Shown here: positions 1-13,200 of the stretch, in pieces
Layout of the letters: each line of letters begins with the position of its first letter
Position numbering within the stretch: position 1 is the first letter of the stretch
Assembly: GCA_039621445.1 (NCBI GenBank)
Contig: CP154956.1
Coordinates: 96,042,406-96,106,405 of the forward strand
Source of the DNA: Euglena gracilis
Lineage: Eukaryota; Euglenida; Euglenophyceae; Euglenales
Length of the DNA stretch: 64,000 bases
Direction of reading: 5' to 3'
Made by a program: the position numbers and the translations under genes
The notes under the pieces: generated by a model
Databases searched by the model: none
What the model was told of the DNA's origin: nothing
What the model saw: only the letters and a program-made list of their open reading frames with translations

Positions 1-2198
1 ACGCACGTATTCACGTGCATACGCACGCAAACACGCACACACGCACACACACACACACCGAACCCTGATGAGATTACATAGCCACCCCTCCTCCAACCTC
101 AAACCAAAGAGAAAGCCAAACAGCAAAAACGTAGAACCCTGCCAGAAATATCCATTTCACTGACCCTCCACCCATCGCCGCCGACCCTCTGGATATCGCA
201 GAGATTTTTTTGGAGGCCATCACAATAGGCTCGAAGGAAAATTGCCAACATTTGCTACAAAAGACTGAAATGATATTAGGAAAAGAATCACCAAATGAGC
301 AGTTTCCAAACCCAGAAATGCAGGTCTGTAATTTGAGAGGCACGAGAGCGCAAACCACGATGGGTGTAAACGGGTTGAAATCTGTGCAGAGACACCTTCT
401 CTCACACATGTTATGGCCATAATAAATGACTCATCCCACCAAAAAAAAAGGCAGTTGGAAAGCCGCCTGCACTCCACTGCCCAAAGGCTGAAGGGTCAAT
501 TCGGCTGTAGACTTGTCTCTCTTCGACAGCACCACACCCACCTGCGCATAATGGGATAACTACAATGGGAATCACACATGCAACACCCAAAGCTGGCAAA
601 CACTGGTTAACAATCCCCCAGAGGGGAGTCCAGCTTAGAGACTGGAATATTCTTGCTGGAAAAAAAAACGTTGGTTGACCCACCACCCCTCCCTGGAGTC
701 AAACGGGGCCAAGATCAGCAAATTAGACAGTTCGACTTTGCGAAAATGCAAATTCAATTTGGATACCCAAAAATTGATCGGGTCAGCCTTTTCAACCCAT
801 TTTGCCAATTTAACCAATTGCGGCCCACCGAAAATCAAAAAAAAATCACTCGTCCTGAAGTCCAGGAGTTCCTTGAAAAATGAGCTTGAAAAAAGATTTT
901 GTGAAAACCAAGCGTGACATGATTCCCAACAAATCTTGAGGACGCAAATGTTTCATAAAGCGAATCATTCACGTGGGAACAGAAACACATTGAGCTCTTA
1001 CACTTTTTGAATAAAAATGCGGAATTCCCGAAATGGGCTGAAAACATTCGTAATTTTTTGCATGATTTTGTCCAACAAGTTGAATATCTGTCCATTCCCA
1101 CCCGCAGTGAGTCAGGGAATTAATGCCAGAAACCGCATCCCTTGTGCACTGAGGAAAAACATGGGCGAACTAAGCACAAATCAATGGTTGCCCGGCCACC
1201 GATTTATCCCAATTGTCCCAACTGGTGTTTTTCACATGGGGATGTGACATTTAAATTTCAGTAAAAAAAAAAAGACTTCTTCAATTGCCCGATGTTAGTG
1301 GGCCACAGAGCAGCACAAAGACAACCGGAAGTGCACGTGGCGCACAGTGAAAATTTTGCTTCCATGTATGCGGTGCTGCATAACAAAAGCACTCGCCAGG
1401 GAAATGATTTCGGCAAAGAATTTCGTTGTGGTGGAATCAGCCCCACCCAATTGGTCAAGAGAGTTCGCTCCCAAATGCCCTTTTTGGCCATGGCCCAGAG
1501 ATGTATCAAAGACATTAGACAGGGGGACAATAATGCAGCGTCGGTGCATAAGGTAGCAAAAAAATGTTTGTGGCATACAGCACGGGATTCTTGTCGTGCA
1601 GTGCACTAACTACAAGGATGGGTAAGGAGTAATCAGGCCGAATTTGACAACCCCGGGGGGGGTTCCCTGAATGCCTGGGCAGGAATTACCCCCCTGGGTG
1701 TCGGCTCTCGTCCAAAAGGTGCCCCAAAATGGGCTTTTCTGTGCTTCCGCCGCCCAAGGCGCCAGAAGTGCCAAATGCCCAGGCACTTTTGGTCATATGC
1801 CCACCGCCCCCCAACAGGGCGGTCCTTAACAAAGAAAAAAAAAACTCCCCGTCCCCAGCACAGCAATGGAAAATTCATAGGGAAAATGGACGGAGAAATG
1901 GCCATGTTTTGGCAAAAAAAAATGTGTCGACTCGGGGAAAAAAGTGATTTCTGGTATCCTTGAACCATCGCCGATCCACCCAAACGTCAAAAAATGTGTT
2001 TTTCGACCTTTTCTTTTTATTTTTGACCCCATTTGGTCCCCGGAACGGCCGTTGGCCGTCCCTTAGGCCTAAGTCCTTCCTTCCTTGTAAGAACTTCCCG
2101 TTCCTTGGACCGCCCTGCTCCCCCAAAGATGGGAACACGAGCGTCGTCAGAGACCACTCCTTGTTTGTTAAAGGAAAATCTGGGGACAGTGGAGCAAC
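1..2198. other. Intron or 3' continuation of the P4 gene; repeats only
   Basis: (CA)n lies at 25-58 and a SINE-like repeat at 608-715. 1,670-2,110 matches dispersed repeats at 11,880-12,180, 17,840-18,030 and 40,380-40,480. I recognise no exon of the P4 gene here. Confidence 0.5.
608..715 (+). repeat. SINE-like dispersed repeat (copy 1)
   Basis: Shares GTTAAC.ATCCCCC, GTCCAGCTTAGAGACTGG, GCTGGAAAAA and GGTTGACCC with copies at 9,163, 18,951, 25,303 and 48,655. Confidence 0.6.
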
Positions 2199-2267
2199 CT
2201 GGGCAGCAGCCCGGGTGAGCTCCTCTTCGTCGGGGGAGGCACCCTGGTAGCGGTAGCCCCCGTGGGC
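2199..2267 (-). CDS. P4-ATPase exon, [10 protein letters not shown] block
   Basis: Twenty-three codons, [20 protein letters not shown] plus AAQ, matching 'YQA.SPDE.ALV.AA' in the P4 nucleotide-binding domain. No AG precedes it. The intron ends CCCTGCCGCC with CTG at -8 to -6, and this restores phase with LPVEDPA. The donor is CAG|GTTGCT. Confidence 0.9.
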
Positions 2268-2733
2268 GGCGGCAGGGCCGTGCGGGGAAGGCGGGTGGTG
2301 GCGGAGGGGGTGGGACGGTTGTGGGGTCAACCTTGGGGGGAGGGTCACCGTGCATGGTCCACACCAGGGACTACACATGTACCGATATATGGCTGCCATA
2401 TATATATAAGGTTAGGGTTAGATATATATACATGTATATGTATATATATGTATATATATGGCAGCCATACTCTAAATGGGCCACCCCCCCCGAGGGGGTC
2501 CATTTAGAGTGTCAAGGAGGAAGGGGGTCCATTAAGAGTGACCCGCGTCCAACTTTACTAATATACACCCCGCGATGGCCACCTAACCCTAACCCTAACC
2601 CTAACCCTAACCCTAATCCTAACCCCTAACCCTAACCCTAACCCTACCCCTAACCCTAACCCTAACCCTAACCCTAACCCTAACCCTAACTCTAATCCTA
2701 GGATTAGGGTTAGGGTTAGGGTTAGGGTTAGGG

Positions 2734-2772
<39 letters not shown>

Positions 2773-2960
2773 TAGGGTTAGGTGGCCATCGCGGGGTGTA
2801 TTTTAGTAAAGTATTTTAGTAAAGTCGGACGCGGGTCACTCTTAATGGACCCCCCCCTGGACTCTCTAAATGGACCCCCCCCGAGGGGGGGTCCATTTAG
2901 AGTATGGCTGCCGTATGTATACATATATGTACATATATATACATCTATATACATAGAGAT

Positions 2961-3022
<62 letters not shown>

Positions 3023-3633
3023 GATATATATATATATATTATATATTATATATACGTATACATATATATATATATGTGTGTGTATATGTATATATATATG
3101 TATGTGTATATACATATATATATATACTTATATATATATATGTACCGATATATATATATATACACATATGTGTATACACACATATATACATGTATGTATG
3201 TGTCAGGCTTTTGCTTAAGGACCCCCGGGGGGGTACTGGCTAGCCAATCGGCTAAACACTGGAAAAGTGGACTAGCCAGACGGGGGGGTCCGGGGGTCCC
3301 CGGGGCTGGGAAGAAAATTTTCCTCCGGCGCTGCGCGCCAGAGGAAAAATGAGGTTTTTAACAGGTTTTTGGCTGATTTTGTTCCAAAAATTCCCAAAAA
3401 TGGCCAAAAACGGGCATTTTTGGCCATTTTTGGGGGTACCAAAAAAATTTTCGGCACTTGGTGCGGGTAACTAAAAAAATTTTTCCATTAGCTAGCCCTG
3501 TTAGCAGACCCCCCCGGGGGGGGGTCTGCTAGAAAACCCACTAGCCAAATTTGGACTAGCTGCAGTCCAGCCCCCCCCGGGGGGGGGGGTACTGCAATCC
3601 CTTAAGCAAAAGCCTGGTATGTGTGCATATATG

Positions 3634-3668
<35 letters not shown>

Positions 3669-6600
3669 TATATATACACACACACACATATATATATACA
3701 TATATATACGTATATATGTATACATATATATACATATATATATATATTTGTTACCGGGGACTATGCACTGTGTCATGCACAGCCTGCCATGCTTACTGGG
3801 GACACACGCACTGTGTGAATGTGCTGGGGCAGGCAGAGCACGTTTAAAAAAAAATTCTTCGGGACCACTCTGCATTTTAGGGCAACATTTCCTTCCCCCG
3901 CTGTGCCCAAACCAGCCAAAAACATCAAAAAAGGCGCTTTTTGATGTTTAATTTTTCTTTGATGCCATTTGAGCCCTGGACCAGACCGTTGGCCAGCAAG
4001 GACGGTCCTTCAGTTGAAGATAAAAACACCCCATCCCTCAAGGACACCTGCAAGGATGGTGCCAGAAAATGGGAAGGGGTCCCCCCCATTTATGAACCGC
4101 CCGGGGTTTATAGTGTCTGGTTTGGTGAAGCGGTTATGAGTCAAGCAATTGTTGGTGTAAATTCGACCCCAAAATGACTTCCGAAATTACCAAAGTGGCA
4201 ATTTTTGGAAAAACTTGCCAAAACCACCATGAAAAATGGCATTCTTTTCATGGTGGTCGATTGCATGGAAATTGCCGAATCAGTCCCCGGGGCGTTTTCA
4301 TTTGGGTGGGGGACCCACTAGAGTTTTAGTGGCAGTGGTAGTGAAAACGACCACCACCACTAAAAACAAAAAAGGTCTTGAGGGAGGGGTCGACCCCCTC
4401 CACCCCTGTGTGCACTGTGGCTGTTTGTTTGGTGCCTTTTATTCCCTCTTCTGGCCTGGCGCTGTTTTTCGTGCCTTTTTGTCTATGTGCGTCGAGGTGG
4501 CCGGAACCAGGCAGGACTGACCTTGTTTAAACCCCCCCCCAAATAGTATTGCACTGCCGCACTATTGGATGGCCGCCTCCGGCGGCGCGGGGTGCAGCAC
4601 TATTTGGACCCACCGCACTATTGGACTGGGTGCCTCTTAGTCCCGGCCTATCACCACAGACACCCTGTTTGCCTGCTCAATGTCCTACTCTGAGGCTAGT
4701 GAGGTCGTGTGTTTCAACTTCGGACGACTTCCGTGAGTTGTTCGGGTGGGAATTTGCCCCCTTTCCCCTCTCTGCGGCTTACAAAAGCTGCCTGCAGTTG
4801 GTTGCACCGGCTTCTACGCATTTCACATTGCTATGTTTTGGGGGGGTGCCGCACTATTGGACGGCCGCCTCCGGCGGCGGGGGGTGCCGCACTATTTGGA
4901 CCCGCAGCTCTATTGGCCCCGCAGCACTATTACGACGCCAGTACAACGCCGGCCACCAAGCGCCCGCCAGGCACATAAAAATTTTCCACTAGCTAGCCCT
5001 GCTAGCAGACCCCCCCGGGGCGTCTGCTAGAAAACCCACTAATAGCTGCAGTCCAGCCCCCCCCGGGGGTACTGCAATCCCTTAAACAAAAGCCTGGTAT
5101 GTGTGCATATATGTATATATATATATATATATTATATATACACATATATATACATATATATACATATATATATATATTTGTTACCGGGGACTATGCACTG
5201 TGTCATGCACAGCCCGCAGTGCTGACTGGGGACACACGCACTGTGTGAATGTGCTGGGGCAGGCAGAGCTCGTTTAAAAAAAAATTGTTCGGGACCACTC
5301 TGCATTTTAAGGCAACATTTCCTTCCCCCGCTGTGCCCAAACCAGCCAAAAACATCAAAAAAGGCGCTTTTTGATGTTTAATTTTTCTTTGATGCCATTT
5401 GAGCCCTGGACCAGACCGTTGGCCAGCAAGGACGGTCCTTCAGTTGAAGATAAAAACACCCCATCCCTCAAGGACACCTGCAAGGATGGTGCCAGAAAAT
5501 GGGAAGGGGTCCCCCCCATTTATGAACCGCCCGGGGTTTATAGTGTCTGGTTTGGTGAAGCGGTTATGAGTCAAGCAATTGTTGGTGTAAATTCGACCCC
5601 AAAATGACTTCCGAAATTACCAAAGTGGCAATTTTTGGAAAAACTTGCCAAAACCACCATGAAAAATGGCATTTTTTTCATGGTGGTCGATTGCATGGAA
5701 ATTGCCGAATCAGTCCCCGGGGCGTTTTCATTTGGGTGGGGGACCCACTAGAGTTTTAGTGGCAGTGGTAGTGAAAACGACCACCACCACTAAAAACAAA
5801 AAAGGTCTTGAGGGAGGGGTCGACCCCCTCCACCCCTGTGTGCACTGTGGCTGTTTGTTTGGTGCCTTTTATTCCCTCTTCTGGCCTGGCGCTGTTTTTC
5901 GTGCCTTTTTGTCTATGTGCGTCGAGGTGGCCGGAACCAGGCAGGACTGACCTTGTTTAAACCCCCCCCCCAAATAGTATTGCACTGCCGCACTATTGGA
6001 TGGCCGCCTCCGGCGGCGCGGGGTGCAGCACTATTTGGACCCACCGCACTATTGGACTGGGTGCCTCTTAGTGCCGGCCTATCACCACAGACACCCTGTT
6101 TGCCTGCTCAATGTCCTACTCTGAGGCTAGTGAGGTCGTGTGTTTCAACTTCGGACGACTTCCGTGAGTTGTTCGGGTGGGAATTTGCCCCCTTTCCCCT
6201 CTCTGCGGCTTACAAAAGCTGCCTGCAGTTGGTTGCACCGGCTTCTACGCATTTCACATTGCTATGTTTTGGGGGGGTGCCGCACTATTGGACGGCCGCC
6301 TCCGGCGGCGGGGGGTGCCGCACTATTTGGACCCGCAGCTCTATTGGCCCCCCAGCACTATTAGGGGGGGGGTTTACGACGCCAGTACAACGCCGGCCAC
6401 CAAGCGCCCGCCAGGCACATAAAAATTTTCCACTAGCTAGCCCTGCTAGCAGACCCCCCCGGGGCGTCTGCTAGAAAACCCACTAATAGCTGCAGTCCAG
6501 CCCCCCCCCGGGGGTACTGCAATCCCTTAAACAAAAGCCTGGTATGTGTGCATATATGTATATATATATATATATTATATATACACATATATATACATAT

Positions 6601-9600
6601 ATATACATATATACATATATATATACATATATATATATATATTTGTTACCGGGGACTATGCACTGTGTCATGCACAGCCTGCCATGCTTACTGGGGACAC
6701 ACGCACTGTGTGAATGTGCTGGGGCAGGCAGAGCACGTTTAAAAAAAAAATTCTTCGGGACCACTCTGCATTTTAGGGCAACATTTCCTTCCCCCGCTGT
6801 GCCCAAACCAGCCAAAAACATCAAAAAAGGCGCTTTTTGATGTTTAATTTTTCTTTGATGCCATTTGAGCCCTGGACCAGACCGTTGGCCAGCAAGGACG
6901 GTCCTTCAGTTGAAGATAAAAACACCCCATCCCTCAAGGACACCTGCAAGGATGGTGCCAGAAAATGGGAAGGGGTCCCCCCCATTTATGAACCGCCCGG
7001 GGTTTATAGTGTCTGGTTTGGTGAAGCGGTTATGAGTCAAGCAATTGTTGGTGTAAATTCGACCCCAAAATGACTTCCGAAATTACCAAAGTGGCAATTT
7101 TTGGAAAAACTTGCCAAAACCACCATGAAAAATGGCATTTTTTTCATGGTGGTCGATTGCATGGAAATTGCCGAATCAGTCCCCGGGGCGTTTTCATTTG
7201 GGTGGGGGACCCACTAGAGTTTTAGTGGCAGTGGTAGTGAAAACGACCACCACCACTAAAAACAAAAAAGGTCTTGAGGGAGGGGTCGACCCCCTCCACC
7301 CCTGTGTGCACTGTGGCTGTTTGTTTGGTGCCTTTTATTCCCTCTTCTGGCCTGGCGCTGTTTTTCGTGCCTTTTTGTCTATGTGCGTCGAGGTGGCCGG
7401 AACCAGGCAGGACTGACCTTGTTTAACCCCCCCCCCCCAAATAGTATTGCACTGCCGCACTATTGGATGGCCGCCTCCGGCGGCGCGGGGTGCAGCACTA
7501 TTTGGACCCACCGCACTATTGGACTGGGTGCCTCTTAGTCCCGGCCTATCACCACAGACACCCTGTTTGCCTGCTCAATGTCCTACTCTGAGGCTAGTGA
7601 GGTCGTGTGTTTCAACTTCGGACGACTTCCGTGAGTTGTTCGGGTGGGAATTTGCCCCCTTTCCCCTCTCTGCGGCTTACAAAAGCTGCCTGCAGTTGGT
7701 TGCACCGGCTTCTACGCATTTCACATTGCTATGTTTTGGGGGGGTGCCGCACTATTGGACGGCCGCCTCCGGCGGCGGGGGGTGCCGCACTATTTGGACC
7801 CGCAGCTCTATTGGCCCCGCAGCACTATTAGGGGGGGGTTTACGACGCCAGTACAACGCCGGCCACCAAGCGCCCGCCAGGCACATAAAAATTTTCCACT
7901 AGCTAGCCCTGCTAGCAGACCCCCCCGGGGCGTCTGCTAGAAAACCCACTAATAGCTGCAGTCCAGCCCCCCCGGGGGTACTGCAATCCCTTAAACAAAA
8001 GCCTGGAATGTGTGCATATATGTATATATATATATATATTATATATACACATATATATACATATATATACATATATATACATATATATATATATTTGTTA
8101 CCGGGGACTATGCACTGTGTCATGCACAGCCTGCCATGCTTACTGGGGACACACGCACTGTGTGAATGTGCTGGGGCAGGCAGAGCTCGTTTAAAAAAAA
8201 TTCTTCGGGACCACTCTGCATTTTAGGGCAACATTTTCTTCCCCCGCTGTGCCCAAACCAGCCAAAAACATCAAAAAAGGCGCTTTTTGATGTTTAATTT
8301 TTCTTTGATGCCATTTGAGCCCTGGACCAGACCGTTGGCCAGCAAGGACGGTCCTTCAGTTGAAGATAAAAACACCCCATCCCTCAAGGACACCTGCAAG
8401 GATGGTGCCAGAAAATGGGAAGGGGTCCCCCCCATTTATGAACCGCCCGGGGTTTATAGTGTCTGGTTTGGTGAAGCGGTTATGAGTCAAGGAATTGCTG
8501 GTGTAAATTCGACCCCAAAATGACTTCCGAAATTACCAAAGTGGCAATTTTTGGAAAAACTTGCCAAAACCACCATGAAAAATGGCATTCTTTCCATGGT
8601 GGTCGATTGCATGGAAACTGCCGAATCAGTCCCCGGGCGTTTTTCATTTGGGTGGGGGACCCACTAGAGTTTTAGTGGTAATGGTAGTGAAAACGACCAC
8701 CACCACTAAAAACAAAAAAGGTCTTGAGGGAGGGGTCGACCCCCTCCACCCCTGTGTGCACTGTTTGTTTGGTGCCTTTTATTCCCTCTTCTGGCCTGGC
8801 GCTGTTTTTCGTGCCTTTTTGTCTGTGTGCGTGGAGGTGGCCGGAACCAGGCAGGACTAACCTTGTTTACGACGCCAGTACGACGCCGGCCGCCAAGCGC
8901 CCGCCAGGCACATACACCACTTTAGTTAGGGGGGCGACCCCCTCCACTGCCCCCCCCCCCCACAGGGTTTCCGGGACACTGCCGTTCCCTGGGCGGCGGG
9001 GTCCTCCACGGGCAGCACCGTGTTGCAGAGGGCGAGCAGCCGGAAGAACTCGACCAGCGCCGGGTCGGGCTGGCGGGCGAGGTGCAGCCGGATGCCGTCC
9101 AGCACGCTGCGCTGCGGGAGGGGGGGGGGTGATCGATAAGGTGCCTCAACTTGAGCGTCGCTCGGCAATCCCTGGGGGGGGGGTCCAGCTCAGAGGCTGG
9201 AGAATTTCAGATGGCTGGAAAAAGGCTGCTGGATGACCAGAAAATGCAACAAGGAGCCTCGAAAGCAATGCAAAAAATGCAAAAAAAGGCAAAAAAAAGG
9301 CAAGCTGCATGAAAAATCTTATGAAAACCCCCCGAGATGCACATTTCTCTGTCGGAGAGGACTCGAAAAATTTTCACCTCTGCTGGGGAAATTTCTCATA
9401 ATGCAACATTTTTCACCATGCAAAACAATGCATATTTTTGAAATAAAGCACAGACACATGAGAAAAAGGTGGCTTGCACATTTTTTTTTCAAAAAAGACA
9501 GAAGTGCAAAAATACCAAACAACATTTAAGAAATGACACACAAAAGCAAACTTGGTGTACACTTGGATAATGCCACAGGAGATTGCGCAGTTGCACGGCT

Positions 9601-10239
9601 GATCGGAGGCTCGGACGGGACCCCCCCCCCGGATCACGAAACTCAAAAAAAATCTCTGTGCCTGACGTCAGATGATGATTGATGACGTCAATGATGCTCG
9701 CCAAGTTACAAGTCAGTCAAATTTTTGGACATGGCTTTTCCATAGTTACTTGTAAACCCCCCAAATTAAGACCCCCCACCCCCAAAAAAGCCCCAAAAAA
9801 TAAACCCCCAGTGGCTGATGGAGCAAAAAAAAAAACAGGTAATTAGACCCCCCCGAAATTTCAGACCCCCTGACGGCGCGAAGGAGACGATAAAAAAAAT
9901 CTAAAAAAATCAACAACAAACACCAACAGTCCCATTTTGAGGCACAAATGATAAAAACTTGTGATGATTTTTGGGACCTTTGAGACCAAAAAAAAATCAT
10001 TTATACCAATTTACACATGGTGGGAAGACTGGCACGATTTTGGGAACCTTAAGAATGATGGTTTCTTCGAGACCGGGTTGGTCAAGAAAAAAATCCCCCA
10101 AAAAGATCTACCCCAAAATACCCCCTTGGTATGCAATATCCGTATTTGAGGGGTTCTCCTTCTGCAGGGTGCTTCTCACAACTAGCTGAAAATATAATAT
10201 TCTAACAGACACAGCGCATGCACACACACGCTTGCAAAA

Positions 10240-10276
<37 letters not shown>

Positions 10277-13200
10277 CAGGTATTTGTGCTCATCCTGTAT
10301 ATTGCATTCTCCTGTATATAATATAATAGTATCATACCATTCCCATCGTCATCCCCACACCTCCGTGGAAGACTCGTAATTCTCCCCCTCCACTACGCAC
10401 GCCCGAAAATGCATTTGGTTCTCGGTCAGCGTCCCCGTCTTGTCCGTCATGATATACTCAATCTGGCCCAAATCCTGCAGAGAGATGGGATGACACAGTC
10501 TCCAAGTGGGTAATGCACTGTCCTGCTACTTTGGAGAAGGGCAGCCTCCAATGAGCTTGAAGAGGAGCCTCCAATTGGGGACTCGAAAGCTGAATAGCTG
10601 TTTTTTATATATATAAAAACGCTTAAAAAGGCGTTTTTGTTGTTGTTTTTTTAAAAAGACGGGCAAAAAAAACAACAGAAAAAACAAAGGGAAACCAATT
10701 AAATCCTTTTTTCTCATGAAAAAAATCATTAAATTTAATGAGGTAACAGAAATTCGAATTTGCATGATTTTCCTGAAGTTCTGCAAATTTCTGCAAAAGA
10801 CCAAACAAAAATCACAAAATTTCGTTTTGCTATATATTTTTATTGCCTTTTTGTCAAGAAAACAAAAACCTGGACATCTGCAAAAAAAAACTTGTTTGGA
10901 AAGATTATGATAGAAACCTGGAGTCAATGCTTTATCAGCCATCGTCATTTTGGGCCATTTTGGGCCAGTTGTCAGCCACTGTGGCAGGGAAGGTGGCTGG
11001 CACTGGGTCAAATTGGGCCATTGCACATCATTTTGGGGCATTTTTCCTCTTTATCCATTCTTTCCATTTTGGGTAATTTTGCGCCTTTACGTGCAACAAA
11101 CCTCTTGTCCACCAAAGTTTGCAAAAAAGTGCGTGCTACATCCACAACCATTCGAATACATATTTCTTTACGGAAAGGTGGGGATCGAAGCGGAGGGGCC
11201 CGGTTGCATGGCACACTTCCGCTATGCCGGTGTTGTTGGCCAGGGCTCCGACGTGGGCGTCCTCGTCATACATCTTGCGGGCGGGCCAACGAGGGCGGGG
11301 TTTGGATGCAAATGCCGAACACTTGGACAGTCGTCAATCACCCCTCCAACCGGCCTGTGTGCATTTGTGTCCAGAGTGTGTGCCACAATGGATAATGAAG
11401 GGGTAGATGGCGGACCTCAGGCTTTTTTTTACGACCCCCAGGGGAGGAGGGGGTGCTATGGGGTGCCTGACACACCGTCGGTTTTTGGCCCCCGGTGCCT
11501 GCTGGCCACCCCAAACCTAACCCTCCTGTCCCCAGTGGGGGGTGGAAAATGTCCCACCCCCTGCCTGCCCATGACACCCACCCCCTGCGGCTTAAACAGA
11601 AGCCTGGTGGACTTAATTTTCAGGTTCTGAATGTTCAAAAGCAGCAATCTACCCCCCCCTCCCAGGCACACTCTGTTAAATTTGTAGGAAACACTGAACA
11701 GTTTCTGCTCCCCAAGGGGGGACTTCCAGTCACCCTCGTGTCCCGGCCGATGTCCCACTGGATGGCCAAGGAGATCCATGACTTGGAGATGTCGACGATC
11801 ACCTTGAACGAGATGGGGATCATCACCTGCGCACAATGGGCCATGATGGCCCGATGGCTTAAACCTTTTTGAGTTGCTTTCCAAAAACGCAGAGCCTTCG
11901 GGTGATTGAGTTTCCACCAAGGCAATCCGAAAGCAGCAAAAAATCGTCCCAATCCACAGGGGAAAATGGCCGGAAAAAAGGCCATACTGTTGCAAAAACG
12001 TGCCGAATTCGGGGGAAAAATGATTTCTGGATCCTTGGACCAAAACTGGGGTTTTGACTGCTTAATCTTCGACCTTGTTTGAGCCCTGGACCGGCCGTTG
12101 GCCGGTCCTTAAACCCAAGGGTGGTCCTTAAGAGAAAAAACTTCCTCGAAAGAAAAAACTTCCCATCCCTGAAAGACCACCTGGTATCGCCATCGTCATC
12201 TTTAAAACGGAGGACCACACCATACTGCGCACGGATCTAACTACGCACCACACTCACGCACAGCGGGCGTGGTGCGGGTGTGATGCGGGTACGCACCACC
12301 CCACCCGAGCACTTCAAAAAATCAATGGAATTAAACATTGGCCGTCATGGCTCTCCCCACACCGAGGTCAGGAGGAGGAAGCGGGCCGGGATGATGAACA
12401 TGTCCCAGACCGCCTCGGAGTGTGGCCAGGCCGGGGCGGGCCTCGGCCGTCACTCGAACCGCGGCCGCGAAAGACATGCCGTCTGTGTTTGGCGGTGGGA
12501 AAGCATTCGCACCCATCCGTAGCTGGTGGGGCCGATGTCCATCCGGCGTGGTTTGCCGGCATCTCTTGCGGGCAGGCACCTATGGTCACTTCCCATTTTG
12601 GTGCTCTGGTCGGCCCTGGTCGGCCCTGGTCGGCCATTCCCTGTTGTGGGTTGGTTGGCTTCCGTTCCATGGCGCAAAGCGGTAGCGCGGGTTTAGCGGG
12701 TTCTTTGCGGCTGATCCAGGGTTTACCTCCGGTTCGTGCTGCTACGTGCAGCAACCACCGGTTCGTGCCAGGAAGCCTGAAATCCGGTTCGTGATTGTTC
12801 GTGATTGTTCGTGCTTCCAAAAAACCGCCCGGTTTTCCTTTTTCCTTGACGAAATAGGTGATTCCTCTTGTACTTTGGCTTCTTGTGCCTTTTTGAATCT
12901 AAATATTCAGGTCAATGGGGAAAGCATCTTTTGGAAACCACGATGAGCTAAAAGTTGGTTTCCCCATCATCTTTTTGACGATCCTTGGCATCGACGAGAC
13001 CGGCTGAACGACCGATCCGCAGCAGCGGAGGTGACAAGACCATGCAATTGTTTATCTGCCCCCAATAAACATCTTGCTGACAATGTGGCAAGTACCAAAA
13101 AAAAAAAACGGAGGACAAAGCCCATGACGACACACAAGACGTTCCTAGAGGCCGAAATTCAAATGCCCCCCCCCCAAGTCCAGAGAACACCAAAATGGCT

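Larger units (their letters stand above)
2268..8994 (-). other. 6.7 kb nonconventional intron of the P4-ATPase gene
   Basis: On the minus strand it begins GCCCAGGGAA and ends GGCCCTGCCGCC, so CAGGG pairs with CCCTG. It carries the telomere-repeat palindrome, a TA-rich tract, a C/G inverted-repeat element and the 1.45 kb tandem array. No coding exon is evident inside. Confidence 0.8.

Noticed and set aside
2583-2781. Telomere fusion point
   Set aside because: A fusion gives TTAGGG followed by CCCTAA; here the order is reversed.
3941-8860. Repeated open frames of 78, 94 and about 150 codons in each 1.45 kb unit
   Set aside because: They are identical because the DNA is tandemly duplicated, show no family resemblance, and lack the codon bias of the real exons.
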